NCBI GenBank assembly: GCA_001938485.1
Contig: MQRK01230034.1
Location: forward strand, 1 to 64,000
Length of the DNA: 64,000 bases
Direction: 5' to 3'
From: Girardia tigrina
Lineage: Eukaryota > Platyhelminthes > Tricladida > Dugesiidae
The stretch's first letter is position 1; every line of letters begins with the position of its first letter. The notes below the pieces were generated by a model. The model was not told the origin of the DNA. It saw only the letters and a program-made list of their open reading frames with translations, and did no database searches. Both the position numbers and the translations under genes were made by a program. This document shows positions 11,596 through 26,500 of the stretch, piece after piece.

Positions 11596-14500
11596 GCATC
11601 ACAAAATTATTGCTTTAAATTTTTATATTTAACATCTAAGGTCACGAAAAAATTGTGGATTTTAAATGGGGTGGCAACGGATAAAAGTTTAAGAAACACT
11701 ACTCTAAATATAAAGACAAACCATTATAGACCGGAAAAGAGAGGTTATTATTCTAAAATAACCGTATATCCTAAGGTGAAGAACAAGGGGATGCATACTT
11801 AATATTACTAATGCTTCTATACGTAAATTGTTAATCCTGAAACCATTCAGAGTTTTTATTGATGTTCACCATCTGAAATATATATATAATTGATATTCAC
11901 ATGGATATTGCGACAAATTCATATTTACGGCATATATGCACATATACAGCCTGTCGTTTAAAGGATCAATTAATTGATTTCTATACTTAAATATTAATGA
12001 TTTACAAAGTGAAAGTTTCAAATAAGCATTTATTATTATGCACCGTAACAAGCAAATGATAAGTTCTCATTAGTAAGAACATCAATATGATCTTTCGAAC
12101 ACTAATTATTAGTAATAATATATTACTATGCTTATACTTGCCGGAACATTTCCTGCATTAACATTGGTAGTAAAAGGATATACAACAAACAGTTATTTAT
12201 TACACAACAATGATGGCGCCAATCGTTAATCAAAAGTCGATTTTCAATTGATTCAGTTAAATGAGAGTCAATTATTAGAAATCCGTCTCTCGAAATCTTT
12301 CAAATATGACGGAGCTTTCGTCAGACGAGGAGATAGTCTCGAATCCAGATTGGTTTCCTCCAAGCGCGATAAATCATATAATCTTTCCTTTTGGTTCACC
12401 GTCACCTCGTTGACCGTTACTAGCTTTTGTTGACATGTCAGGATTATATGACAAAATACGAGACGACACAATGTCACTCATCCCACTAATAGGAAAGGAA
12501 ATCCTGACCACTTAAGGGGATAATATCTCTTGGATAACCACGTCTTGAACTAACTGGCCATCTTTGCATGATGGAACTGATTTTTTTAAGGAAGGCATGA
12601 TTTCCCGACAAACCTCAGTCAGGTAATTTTTGATTGACCGATTGAGTTGTTTGACTTAACCCAATCGGGCTTTCTTAGGTAGATCGTCTACTAAACGTCA
12701 GTTACAGATTATGAGGTGAAGAAATTCCAAAAGCTATTGAAGGAAGGGTCCTGGTATTCTTGAGAGTCAAATGCAATTCCATTTCAAACCGTGTCCGAGG
12801 CTTATGGTCTTGTCGAAACTGAATTTACATAGTTTTCCAGTGAACACTATTATAGCTCTCGCATTTGTCATTACCCAATGGATGATATGGTGTACTATAG
12901 GCCTTCAATATGTTCCTTTTCCGTAAAAATTGAATAAAATCACTGCTTTTATATTGCTGGCCTCGGTCAGTAGGCCAGAATTGAGTAATTAGCAATTCCA
13001 GACAGTGAATAGCAGCTTCAAATGATATATTAGGTTCCGCAAATGATAACGGAAAACGAAAGTATATTTATATATACGAAATCTACCAAAATCCTTAGCC
13101 AAAGACGGTATCTGCGAGAAACGAGTTTTTAATTGGGCACAAATTTCGCATTTTCTATTACATCTACTAGCCGTTGTTAGCAATCCTTTCAAAGTAAATT
13201 TTCTTTTGATGTATTCAGTTAAGCGTGAAATACAAGGATAGCTCCATTGCTCATGAATCGACTTTATTAAACATCAGAAGTTGTGCAGATTAATACTTTT
13301 TTCGGGGCTTAGAGAGCACATACGGCTCAAAACATCATCCCCCTGATTAAGTGGTCCAGCACGATAACTGATAAACAAGGTATATAAAAAATTATTCGGC
13401 ATTCCAACAGTATAACTTTGCGTTTTTAATTTTTTTTCTGAGAATTACCGTTGAAAAGGTAAGCAACCCCTTTCTGATCAGTTACCATTCGAAATTGATG
13501 TTTAAGAAGAAACTACCTTAAATCGTCTACAGTAGTAACAATTGTCAAAGCCTCCTCATAGCAACAATTTCACTTCAATTTTATTTAACGTCCTAGAGTA
13601 AAACGCAATCATACGGTTCTCCTGTGAAAGGAACGCAGCAATCAAAATGCCAGACACCTCAGTCTCCAACACTTACGGACTAGTATTAGAAACAAGTAGT
13701 ATCAGTCTCCCTAACTGAGAGATGGCTGCAACTGCTTCCTCATTCAGGGGGAATTTCATCAGAACTTTAGCGCAGTTGAGCCAAAACTGCAAAATATCTT
13801 ACCAGTTTCGCTTGATATCAAAACATAACAATTAAGGTGCTCAAATTGCTTTAGAGTATTCGTAACGAGAAATTTCTGAAGAGGCTCTATCAGAATTTCA
13901 TCAGATGACATTTAACTATCTTTAAAAGTATCTTTAAGAAATATTAACTGCGTTTTTGAAAAAAGGCATTTAGGTAAGTTATGTGTAAGATTCAGGTCCT
14001 TTGCTCTTTTTATAAGTTAAGTTTTAAGTTTTCTATTACGATTTTTGAAGTCTTTTCCGTATACACCAACGTCATAAAAATAACAAACGACTCCCGAAAG
14101 GTTCCCAGGCAACCATTTCCTGATACGACAAAGCACATAACATAAATCAAAAAAGAAATAAACAAATATAATAAGGTTATGTGGGATCTTGATTTCTTAC
14201 CTGATAATATTAATTAATGAGTAGTTCTAAATAATAACTGAATAAATAATATTTATAATTTACCTGGAGCTTACAAGAGAACTGACCGACGTGGACAGCG
14301 GAATTCTGCAAAAAATATCTTTTATTATATAATTATTTATCAAATAAATAATTTTTAAAAAACATTTAAAATAGGGTTTCTTAAGCTAACGGTTGTTAGG
14401 GATTATCATAAGTGCGGATGTTAACCGGTAGCGGTCCGTCGGACCATATTCGACAGATTCACCGTTTTTTACTTGTCATATGTAACGATTGTATTTTAAA

Positions 14501-17500
14501 ATTTATTTTTAAGTAAGATTTTTTTATTAAATTAAAGTCATTTTACTTCAAATAGACAGATAAATATTTCAAAAAATTTTCTTTTGTATTCTTTATTTTT
14601 AATTATTAAAACTATTTGTGGTAAAAAACAACTTGAGACTCATTGAATCTTACAGCACAGTGCAGAAGATGATGTCGCTTTCTATTTGTGATATTGCGAT
14701 AATGTCATATGGAGTCATTCACTGAAATTCCCCATTTAGATATAGAACAATATATCACTTTACGACAAATGGTTCAAAGACGAAAAATCCATCAAATATA
14801 AAGTTGTAAATACCATAATAAATTACAGAAAACTAATGAAAAACATAATTATTTTACTGAATAATGTACAGTAGCGCAACCAGGGGGTGTAAGGGTGCAC
14901 TTGCACCCCCAACATTTTCTAATTATATTTAAAATTTATAAAAAAATGAAATGAATTTAATTTGAAAATTCAACTCAAATTAAAATTCCTATACTAATAT
15001 GTAAAAATAACATCATTTAAATTCATGTATTTATTCAGCGTTAAAGTCAGTGTTTAAATACATATTTTTTGAAATCTTTAATGTGTTAAAAATTATTTTT
15101 TGCACCCAACAATAAGAATTTCTGGTTGCACCCCTGATAATGTAAAAAAATATTATTAATAATATTTTCAGTAATTATTCTTTCAAAATACAAAAATTGT
15201 ATAATCAAGATATTGATTAATATACAAACATCATTTTCATATCCCTTTCTACGAGTTCCATGATACTTCGATTTGCGATTCCTAATTTAACTATTTCTAC
15301 TTAATTGAGTATGTTCAGTAATTCAGTACAGGGATGACGATTTATCTCTCCAATGTATGCCTCCATCCATTCTGAGGATATCTGTTAAGGATATCTTAAT
15401 AAATAAAGAATATCAGTTTTTTATTGAGTCTGAGTCGGTCCCGAGTGCCAGTATCACCCAACAGATTAAGGACCAGGATTATGCTTTTTCGTAATCTATC
15501 TGAGAAATAACACAGCTTTAAAGTATTCGTTCACAAGTACGCCTACTATTTCAATTCTGGACGACACACCAGATAAGATAAGCTTTCAGACACTTTAACC
15601 TAGAGACGGAATCAAACCAAATCTAGTTTTCCATGGATACTACGTGGAATTATGTGTGAATGACTAACAACAGTGATTTCTGTATCTATCCAGTGTCAAA
15701 GATTCCAACTTTGGACAATTATATTGGAAACTAAATTTACTTTCATGCACAATTGTGTTTTAGATTTATTTGCGAAATAATTATAAAATTTAATAGTTAA
15801 GAATAATTTGTAATTTTAACCCAAATTAAAACATTTGATTTAGATTAAACTATACGTAGGAACTGAGTTACCTTGAACGCTTTTAGATGAAATTTGACTA
15901 TAGGCACAGGGTGCGATACGGGTGACTGTTAGGCGGTATATGAAATTCTATTGTCAATGTTATTTTTCAAACTCTAATTTTTTTCTCTTATAGACAAAAA
16001 GAATTGATAAATAAATGGAGCGGATCTCTAATTCCCAGTTTTCTTGAAAGGATTATCACTGTGAGAAATGTTGATGTTTTGTGTTTGAATGTTGTGTTTT
16101 GATTTTGGAATGTGACTCTCTTACCCAGATGGATGATTAATACTTTAATTTTTTTTATCTGAAATAAATTTAATTTAAATTTAATGTTTGAATTTATTTT
16201 AAATTAATTATGCTTGCAAATTTTATATGATTTTATTAATTTTATTTAAAAATTTTAAAATTATAAATCAAATTAATATTTTACAATAATAATAGTCATT
16301 TTAATTTGAACCGATAAAATTTTTAGTTAATATTTTTACAAGAATATTTAGGTGCAAGTTTTGGGATAACGATTATTAATCTTTTGATCGATGGAAATCA
16401 CTTCTTCGGATTGTCACAAAGATGATCAAAATTGTAATTTTAATATATGTTGTAATAAATGTGAGTTCTCTTAATAATCACAGTTTAAAATCACCTAACA
16501 ATCATGATTTTATGAATAAGATATTGAGCTGAGATCGTAGAGTATGAAATTGAAAGCAAAAGATTATGTAATGACAGAAAAATGTGTAAAAATCCAATCA
16601 AAAATCAAAGTCTTGTAGCATTTTTTGGAAATTCATTTGGTTCAAACAATTGAGGGATCATGTGCGTCGTGTGCGACCAAATTCGTATGATATTAATGGA
16701 TGGGTTTTACATTCCGACAAACTATACCCACTCATTCTGCAGTCATTGTCCGTGAATTTTTGATTCATAATTCTACCATAACACCAGTTCATCCTCCTTA
16801 TTTTCCAGATTAAGCTTTCTGAGATATCTTTGTTTGTTCCCAAAATGAAAAAAACGTCACGCTGGGTAACTTTGGGATGATGTGGGAAAGATAAAACATG
16901 AATTAATAAGGAAGCTAAAGAACTGGACTTCTAACGACTTCCATGATGTTTTGAACAATGGAAACGGAGATGAGACAAATACATTCATACAAATGGGGAA
17001 TATTTTAAAAAAGGATAAAAGTGATAAACACTAAATTTTGTAAAGTAAACTTCTTCTGATCTTATTTCGCATATTTACTTGACAGATTACGAATAATCAC
17101 GGAATTAGGTTTGGAATTAACTTCCATTCTAAAGCAAAAACAAATTAAGTCTTTCAAAATTTATTCAAAACTACAAAAGGTTAAATTTGTTATTTAAACA
17201 AATTTTCATTTTTTATTTTCTTTTTTAAATTTTATTTTCCAATATTTTTTTTAATTTCGTTTATAATTCGAAATTTTTAAAAAACCGAAATTCCTATTTC
17301 CGAAAATTAAAAAATTAACACCAACACTCTCTTACACATGGAAAAAGAGAACTGATAGTACAATAAATGTGAGACATGTTTTAAAATAAAAATATAAATA
17401 AATATAAATATAAAAATATAAAATGGTAAAAATGTATAAGGTATTTTTTAGTTTATGTTGAATTATTTAATATTTGAATCTGCTAAAGATTGCATACAAA

Positions 17501-20500
17501 TTTAATTTTTCAAAATAACATTTTCGGCATATTGAACCTGCGTGCAATACGAAGTTGTTACCCAAAATACTGGCGACATGGTCACATGAATTATCTCACA
17601 GTTATAATATTTATTAATTATTAAAATAACTAAATTTTATTTTAGAATCGAGAGTCTATTAACAGAATTTGAACATTTTAAGTCAAATACTTTCTTAATA
17701 TTTAACAAATTCTATAAAACATATCAGTAATTAAATTTATTTGTAAAATATAAAATTTTAATTAAATTTGTTTAAATCTCTAAGAAAAATATTCAAATAA
17801 GGACAAATGAAACTTTATTAAAATTTAATTATAATAGAATAAACATAAATCAAATTAATTGTTTTATTTATATATTTTTATTAATATCAATATAAACAGA
17901 ATTTGTTGATTTAATGACGTCCGGTTTGATAATTTATTATCAACTTATCCGTCAAAATAATTAATTTTCAATAAAAATAGAATTTTTCAATAAAATTTAA
18001 TTTTATGTTGCAATTTTATAAATAAATAATATCTTACTTTGCTTTTCTACATTCCTTTTGAATCTCTGAATACCATTTAAGGAAAGATTCGTCCGGTATA
18101 ATTTTGTTGTTTTTAATTGCAGAGATACACATTTGGACTTGGACAAGAACATCGAATTGTCGTCGACATTTATCAAGATTCACCAAACGCTCATTGTTTC
18201 CATTATAAACGTTTGTTGACGGATTTAAGTAATCGGAAAATCCATCGTCGATGTACGTTAAATTTTTCAAGTACGTACCCAAGTAAGGTATTTCGAACAT
18301 TTGAGCTTTAGCGTTCTGGTCAAATAAGAAGTTCAATAATAAATATTAAAAAAAATTTAATTTAAGATTAAAGATCAACATTCAAATGAAACACATCTTT
18401 ATTTTAATAATTAAATATAAATTAGTCTAACGGGACAACTCCCAGAAAGTCTTAACAATTAAAAGAAGCTATTACAATTACATATGATAAAAAAACTACT
18501 GAAACACTGAAATAAAAGCCAGGAAGTCTAACTTTTATTATGGCCGAAAGAAGGTTTATGTCTTTGGTACGGAATAATCCAACAATAACTTCTCTAGCGC
18601 AAGATATAGGGAAAATTTCTATTTATCACTAAAGTAAATTCGGTTGATTAAGATGCTTTCGTTTTCAAACTTTTCCAGAATTTAGTATTTGTAGTTGAAA
18701 AAAGCGAACAAGAAAATGATCCACAGAAACGTTCAATGTCTTCATCAAATGGTCTTTTTTGTTCGCTTCTCGACTTGTATTGTATCACTGAAGTTTCAAT
18801 CAATTACTTATACCAGTTGCGAATCGACCGAAATTCTGGAATTTGTTTAGGGGAAAAATAGTTTAATGTTTTAAACTATAATTCATTTTTCCTGGATCTC
18901 TGAGACCTGACACCTTAAAGATAAAATATTGATAAATCGATTCTCTTATATTGGTCGACTGCGGCAACTGTCTCGCTCACATCACTAACCAGTCAATATT
19001 GTCAATCGACTCTCATCTGCAATTTTTGGCGATAACGTTCAATTGGAGCAATAGCCTTCTCCGGTGTCCTACATTATTCAATCTATATAACGAATTCAGT
19101 CAATCGAATTGTCTTTAAATTTCTCAAAAATTTTGAACGAACTACATTATCATTCGAGATTGAATTGTAGCTTGTTGCACTCACATTATAATGAACAAAA
19201 ATAATTGATAATAATAGACAGTAAAAGACAATCAATTCATTTAAATCGATCATATCGTTCTGGTCTTTGATAAAGCAATTGATTTATGCCCGACAGCAGA
19301 AACCTAGAGAGACCACTCCTCCTCGCTACCACTGCACTCGTCAGTGCCCTCTTAAATTTACGATTGTTTCTCAATCGAACACGAAACTCACAAGCACCAA
19401 TCGCGAGAAATCAGCTCGATAGTCAACAACTTCTTGTATAATTTCAAAGAAGCAATTAAAATAGTGTTTTAAAACTTGTTATTTGATATTTATAAAGATA
19501 GTCTAAATAAACTTTATTTGCTACAAAATTTACAACTTCGAGTTCTCCAAAAAAATTTTTTAATACGTATTCAGATCTCTTTTCAATAACAAAATTAACA
19601 AAACTCAATCAAAACATAACTCAGTAAAACAAAAATGTTAAGGCTAATACTTTTTTTAAATAAATATAGATTTATGATTTTATTTAATTTTCACAAAAAA
19701 ATAAACTCAATTTTTAATCCAAAATAATAAATTTTATATCAAAATATTATGCGTGAACTGTTATAAATATTACAGTAAATTGTAAGTCTTTATGGACAGT
19801 GTTATATGACTCTTTAGACAATTTATTACACTAACTAGTAAATCAAAAAATTAAAAAAACACAATAAAAAATTAATATAAACTACTTATAATTTATAAAT
19901 AGATCTTTTTCAATTAATATTGTTCTGGAACTCCGAATTTTTAGTTTTTTCAATTTCGAGGCCGTAAAAAGTTTGTTTTGATCAAATTTTCACATAATCA
20001 TTAATTGTTATCGAGAATGAGTAAGTGTGCAAAGTATGAAGAAAATAGATTGAGTAAAAAGCCTTCAAAAATAGGCTTCTAAATTCAATGGATACATACC
20101 TAGAAAGTAAGCTAATATAAAGAATGGAAAAATAGCACACGATGATGGAAAATTACTACAACTGTTTCGAAATATTTGTTTAGCAGAGAAGTTGAGTGTG
20201 GAACTTGATGCTAATAGTAAGGTCTCCAATGGGACTCTCCAATAATTTTTATATCGAATTTTAGTAAAAAAGTAAGTTAAAAACAAAGAAAATTTTGGAT
20301 CAAGATTAATAATTAACTAAATTTTTGCACAAATTTTTAAAAAACAACTCTAGACTGGTTAAAACCTTTTCTATTCTATAAAAACACGCGATTGTACCTA
20401 TAACTGAGAATGATTCAATGACCATATAATGTATCTTTTTCAAGCAGTATTTTATCCGATTTTCCAGATCCTCGAGAGTTTTTGTTCTCCAATTATGAGA

Positions 20501-23500
20501 TTAGTCTTTTCAAAATACACCAGAAAGTTTTCGATCAGACGAAATTTGGTCACACGTGATGGATTATTTTCTTTTTTGTCTGTCGCTTCTTATAACATTT
20601 GTCTTGATGAAAATCATTGATTCAGCATTGTTAAATTTCACATGGTTTGAATGTTAGCAAGGCGAGCATTTTTTTGTTCGAATTTATATTTTGACTTGGA
20701 TTTCACTTCTTCAGGAACTAAGGGTAAAAGCATGCATTATAATCCTTATCCGAACGCAAAAATGTAAACCATGACTCGTCATCAATAACGAACATATGGC
20801 CAAAAGATAACTTCAAGATATTTCCTCAAGGTTGAATATAATGATAAATCATAATATGCAAATTCATTTTTTTCATTAAAAAGCTTCGCAATCAATTTTA
20901 TTCCTTCACCAAAATGACTTTAGATGTACATACGCTTTTCAAATAATCTTCTGCATTTTTAAATAGCAAGAGAAATATAAAAGAAAAAATGATTTTAGCT
21001 GTAACAATGTGTTCCAAATTTTAATTTCCATCCGTCAAATAATACATCCTTTACAATAAAAGAGATCCAGAAATGTTTTCATTCCGTGGTACGTAAGTCG
21101 GCTTTAAAGGATATTCATAGTATCTTAATTTACTATAGACCCTTTTGTATTACTTATTACTAAAATATCTAGAAAATATAATCAAAGCATATATTTGTAT
21201 TAAAAATGTAAAAAAATTAAAAAGCGCTATAAAAATTTAGTAGATTTGATAAAATTGATCGCCCATTTTAAAAATATGTTTAAAAATAGCAAAATTTTTT
21301 TTTCAAATTATTTCTTATTTCTTAAATTAATTTGTTCAGATTTTGGTTATAAAATAATTTATTATAAAATTCTTTTAGTTTTATTTCATTTTGTTTTATT
21401 TCCATTTAATTTCAGAAAAAAACTTTGAAAAGAATTTTCAGATTTAGAATTTTTCAAAACATTTAATTATTTTACATTTGGAAATTTTAAATGAATTTAT
21501 TAAAACGAAAAAAAATAATTTATTCAATCAATATCATTTTGTTTATTCAACGAATTTTGTGCAAATTATGTCACTGTTTTCATGAACTTTAAAGTCGAAA
21601 ATTTCAAGTTATAAACACTTGATTATTTGAAATAATTATTTATTGTCTAATAAAATAATGAATAAATTAACAAATATTAAAATAATAAAATGATGCACAC
21701 ACATACATACACTCAAATATTACATAAAACACACAGGCACACAATCCCAAGTGAAAGTTCTTGAAAAAATAGAGTTAGATATTTAGAACTACCCCCCCCA
21801 TTTCGAATATTTTTTTATTAAATTGTTTTAATAATTTCAATTTTTGTTACAGCTTCAACAGTAAAAGGGCAACCTCAGATAAACTGATTATTTACTGAAG
21901 TAGTTCAATAATAGAAGGGGATGTGGCCAGAAAAATATATAAAATTGTATAAAAGACCGACATTTCTAATCAATTCCTTTTTTACTTTTTTTTCTTTTAG
22001 ACAAAAGACTGATGATTAAAAAACAATTAGATTTAATACTCCATCATTTCACAAAGTATTAAATAGAAAAAAATTAACCTTTATTTTGCTTTTGGATTTT
22101 GACGAGTTCACAGAACTGCTGGAGCCTCCTCCATCGCACTGATTTATCTAAGATCAGAGAAAAAACTATTTAAATTCTTGAAAGAAATTCTCAAAGAGGT
22201 TTTAAATTAAATGAGACCTAATTTTTTATTACAATCTTTTATCTCGTTTATTCATAAAACTGATTAATTAATGATTAAAATAAAATAAAAATAAAAAAAA
22301 TAAATTAAAATTTTTAATTTAAATTTCAAAAATTATATTTTATGTTTAATAAACTGAATGATAGAAATTTAATAATAAATAAATAAAAATAATGAGACTT
22401 TGTATTTTGAAAATTGTCGAATAATAATTTCTTATAAAAATATTTTAATAATATAAAAAAAATCGTTATAATAAATATCCTGAAAAAAGACTTTTCCCAA
22501 ATATTTTATCTTAATTTAAAATTTTCAAATTTAATCGGGATTTATTTTCAATTTTAATAAAATTCCTATTAACAGTCAATTTTAATACCATTCACAGATT
22601 TCGAAGAAGCCGTTTTGTAGAATAGGGAAACTTTATATAAAATATAATTATCAAATAATTGATAAGCTTAAATCAGGTTGAAAAATTTATATTAAAAACA
22701 AATTCATTTATTAAAAAAAATATATTTCAAGGTCAACCGTCATCTTCAAGTCACTGATTAATAATTTAATTCACCTGGTTATAAATGCAAAAATAATGAT
22801 TATATCATCGACTGCATTAAATCACACTAATACAAAATTCCTTTTAAGCTGGTTGAGACTGCCGATTGAAGATTGATTTATTAACAATGCTTCACACGAC
22901 ACTCTCCCAATAATGCAGTGTGTATGATGTCACATACATTGGAAAGATTGTACTTTGTGTCTGTAAACGAATTAAAGAACATGGCCAAAAAGAAAGTAAG
23001 AGCAATATCACAGAACATAGGAAAAAATGTAAATATGATATTAATATTGATAATTTCAAGATTCTGTGTAAGCATTTTGATAGTTATTGGATTTTTATAG
23101 TTCATATTTGATTTTACCACCCTTAGCACTATAAAACTCAGTATATACAAGTTTATATTTGTGACAACAGTTTGTTACAGCTATGAAATTTTATAAATTT
23201 CAATATTTACTTGTGCAACATATTACTTTTCTATGGTAATTTCAAGAAAACTACTGAATCTCATCAAATGCATGGTGAAGCTTCTAGATAACCTGCTCTG
23301 TAAAACGAAACTTAAGAGGAAAGCTTCAGAGATTCAAACGTCTGTATTAGTCAAGCTAATTCAAAGACACAGAACTACCTCCACTTCAAATACAATTCAC
23401 AATCTACTTACAGAAATGTTTAATGGGATTTGAAATGTATGAATGTAGAATATGAACTGCAAAAAGAGACAAAAAGCCATTTCCGAAATTGTCAAGCGAA

Positions 23501-26500
23501 AAAGGTTTTCGCATCGAATTTTGACTGATAATGAAAAATGGATTATTCAAAAAGCCTAAATATGGAAACATCATTTCCAACTAAGCTCAAACATCAATAT
23601 CGACACCAAAATATAATATTCATTGGAAGATTATCATGGTTTATATGATTTGAGATGAGAGGATATGATACTTATAAGATTCAGATACCGAAACCAAGAA
23701 TAAATAATCCGTTTGAGCCAAACTATTTCAGAACAAAATGCTCGAGCTCACATCCTTAAGACCATCAAGGGAACATTAAGAGTAGAAAGTGTCCCCCATT
23801 TAACTTAATCATTAGAATGTACTCTTTTTAGCCTGTGAGTGGACAGATTATAAAGATGAATCGTTCTTTGGCTATGGGATACGCCTATTGTTAGAAAAAT
23901 TAGGAAAATTCATGTATTAGTATACTATTTCCTTATGAAAAAGGCGGATATCATGTGATAATAATATTAATGTGATTTAAGGGTAATTTTAAAAATTAAT
24001 AAAAACACTACTAGTTGTTCTTCATTCTGATTAATATGAGGCTCGTTTGCTTTAACTAGCGACTGATATTGATGATAAACCTTTGGGGATTTGTTCCTAA
24101 ATAATTATAATATTTAGAAATATTTTTTTATTAAATAATTTTAAAAAATAAAATAATATATAACTTATCGTTCTAACAGATACTTTGATTTCTTGTTACA
24201 AAATAAGCAAAAGCTGGATCTAATTTATACTATACTAGAATATGATAATAATTATACTTACCTCCACCCCGTAAATGAACTACAAATACTTTTCCAAACC
24301 AATATTTGATATTGATTTTTTTAGGATTGGAAAAATTCAAGAATCGGGCAGTAATTGAATATTTAGTTATGAAAGGATTAAAAGGAGAGGAAAATAATAC
24401 TGATATGGTGAATGTGTTACTTGAAAGTATTCCTTCGTATGTCACAGTAAAAAATTGGATTTCGGAATTATAACGTGTTCGTAAAAGCATTGAAGATGAA
24501 CCACGTAGTGGGCGTCCGAAAACAGAGACAACACCAGAAACCGTTCTTGAAGTACATGATATGGTGTTAGATGATCGGTGTGTCAAAGTACGTGAAATAG
24601 CTGATGCCATAGGCATCTCAAAAGATCAACTTGGATATATTTTGCATGAAAAATTACAAATGAAAAAGCTTTGCGCAAGATGGGTCCCGCATTTGTTAAC
24701 GATCGATCAAAAAGGCTTTCGAATGAGGAATTTTCAAGATTGTTTGGATCGTTTTAGAAAAAAGAAAGTGAATTTTAAACGTCGTTTCATAACTGTTGAT
24801 GAAACATGAATCAACCATTATACACCAGAAACAAAACAACAGTCAAAACAATTGATTGAAGCTGCTTGAAGTGCACAAAAGAAGGCTAAAACAGTTCAAT
24901 CAGCCGGGAAGGTTATGACAACAATTTTTTGGGATTACAAAAGTGTTTAATTGATTATATCTGTTTAAATTTAACTTTTATTTTTTCATTGTTAGGCTAA
25001 GAACTTTTCGGACATCCCACGTACTTACAAGAGATAAATTAACCACATACTTCAATATAATATTAGTTTTGTAGATGATTATTGTGGCGTTTTTCGCTAC
25101 TTTCTTTCTTTAAAATGGATGTTTTATTAAATTTTTCTTATAAAAATAATGTTTTTTCCAGTTACTGAGACTGCGAATATAAAAATAATGTCCCCTTTCG
25201 TCAAATTATGTTCCAATAATTCGAGAAAAGAAACAATCAGTAAAAGCCAAGTTGAAAGATGTTTTAGGAAGTTCAAATTGACTGTACAAAAACCTTACTA
25301 ATGAAAAAAAGAGGTCGTCGACTAAAAAATTTTTATAACCCGTCAATTTTATCAACTGTCAAAGAAAATTAAATCTTGACAAGGAGAATAGTGGCCGAAA
25401 ACTTCAATATAAAACATTTGATCGTCGTTCGACGTCTTAAAAAGCTCAAAAAATTTCGAAAGGGCCCGTATAAATTCCACATCACTTCTCTGACAATAAC
25501 AAAGGGTAATGTGACCAAATTTTAATGCTTTACTACAGCAAAGCAAACTAACTCCGTTCCTAAATGTTTTCGTCGCTTGTTTTTACTATGAGAAAACAAT
25601 GTGGTAGATTGTTTGTTCAAAAGTGGAATCATTCACTTAAAAAATAATCTCAAACAATATTTGGTGTTGGCAAAAAACGAGGATGAGCATCAAAGCGATG
25701 TATATCTGGCTCAAATTAATCGCATTCTCACCGAAATTAAAACAGCAAGACTCAATGAACGACCAAATATTTCATTATAAGAAAAACAATGAGTAAAATA
25801 ATATTTGGCATTTTAAAAATTCAAAGATGAATGATAAGTAGGTTTTCGAAGTTTTAACATTATCGGAATTATCAAGTCGGAATTAATATAATATAATTTT
25901 TTTAACGAGGGAGCTTTCTTCATCTTAAGGAATTCTCCAGGGTTATAATTATATTACTTGCTATTTTATTAATATTTATCTAGTAATACGTGCAAAAATT
26001 CTATAGCACCGTGATGGCGAACTTTTTGAACGCGGTGTATCAAAAATCAATAAAATTAAGCATGATTTTCGTGGCGTGTCACACATCAGAAAGTAAAGAC
26101 TAAAAAATAAAAATATTTGTATTTTTAAGTAATTTATTTATTTAATGCATTTTTTCACTTATAAAGCATTGTTTTGTTTCAAATTAATTAATATATTTTG
26201 ATTAAATTGAATTACGATTAATGAAAACATTTAATAAAATTTATTAAAAAAAACACGTCATTTGGCGATACCCAGAAATTAACCTTGGGCCGAAATAATA
26301 ATATTTTTAATGACCAAATCTAGTTGTTATAAGAGACACAAATGAAATTTCTTATCTTTAAAGATGCGTGTAACAAAAAATGAGCTCACGTATCGGCACT
26401 GATACACGTGTCATATGTTACTAGTCATGTAATTACTAATTACACTGCTTTGAAAATCTATTGTACATCTTGATGTATAAATATAAATAAAATAAAATTT

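Noticed and set aside
22881-23150. Minus-strand 89-residue frame
   Set aside because: Antisense of the Penelope GIY-YIG coding sequence.
23413-23457. 45-bp minus-strand segment with good acceptor (TTTTTGCAG) and GTAAGT donor
   Set aside because: In the phase required by the Ral-GEF chain it contains a stop, and it lies next to a mariner relic.
24230-24616. Minus-strand 128-residue frame with GTAAGT near 24261
   Set aside because: It is mostly antisense to the mariner transposase and has no usable acceptor.
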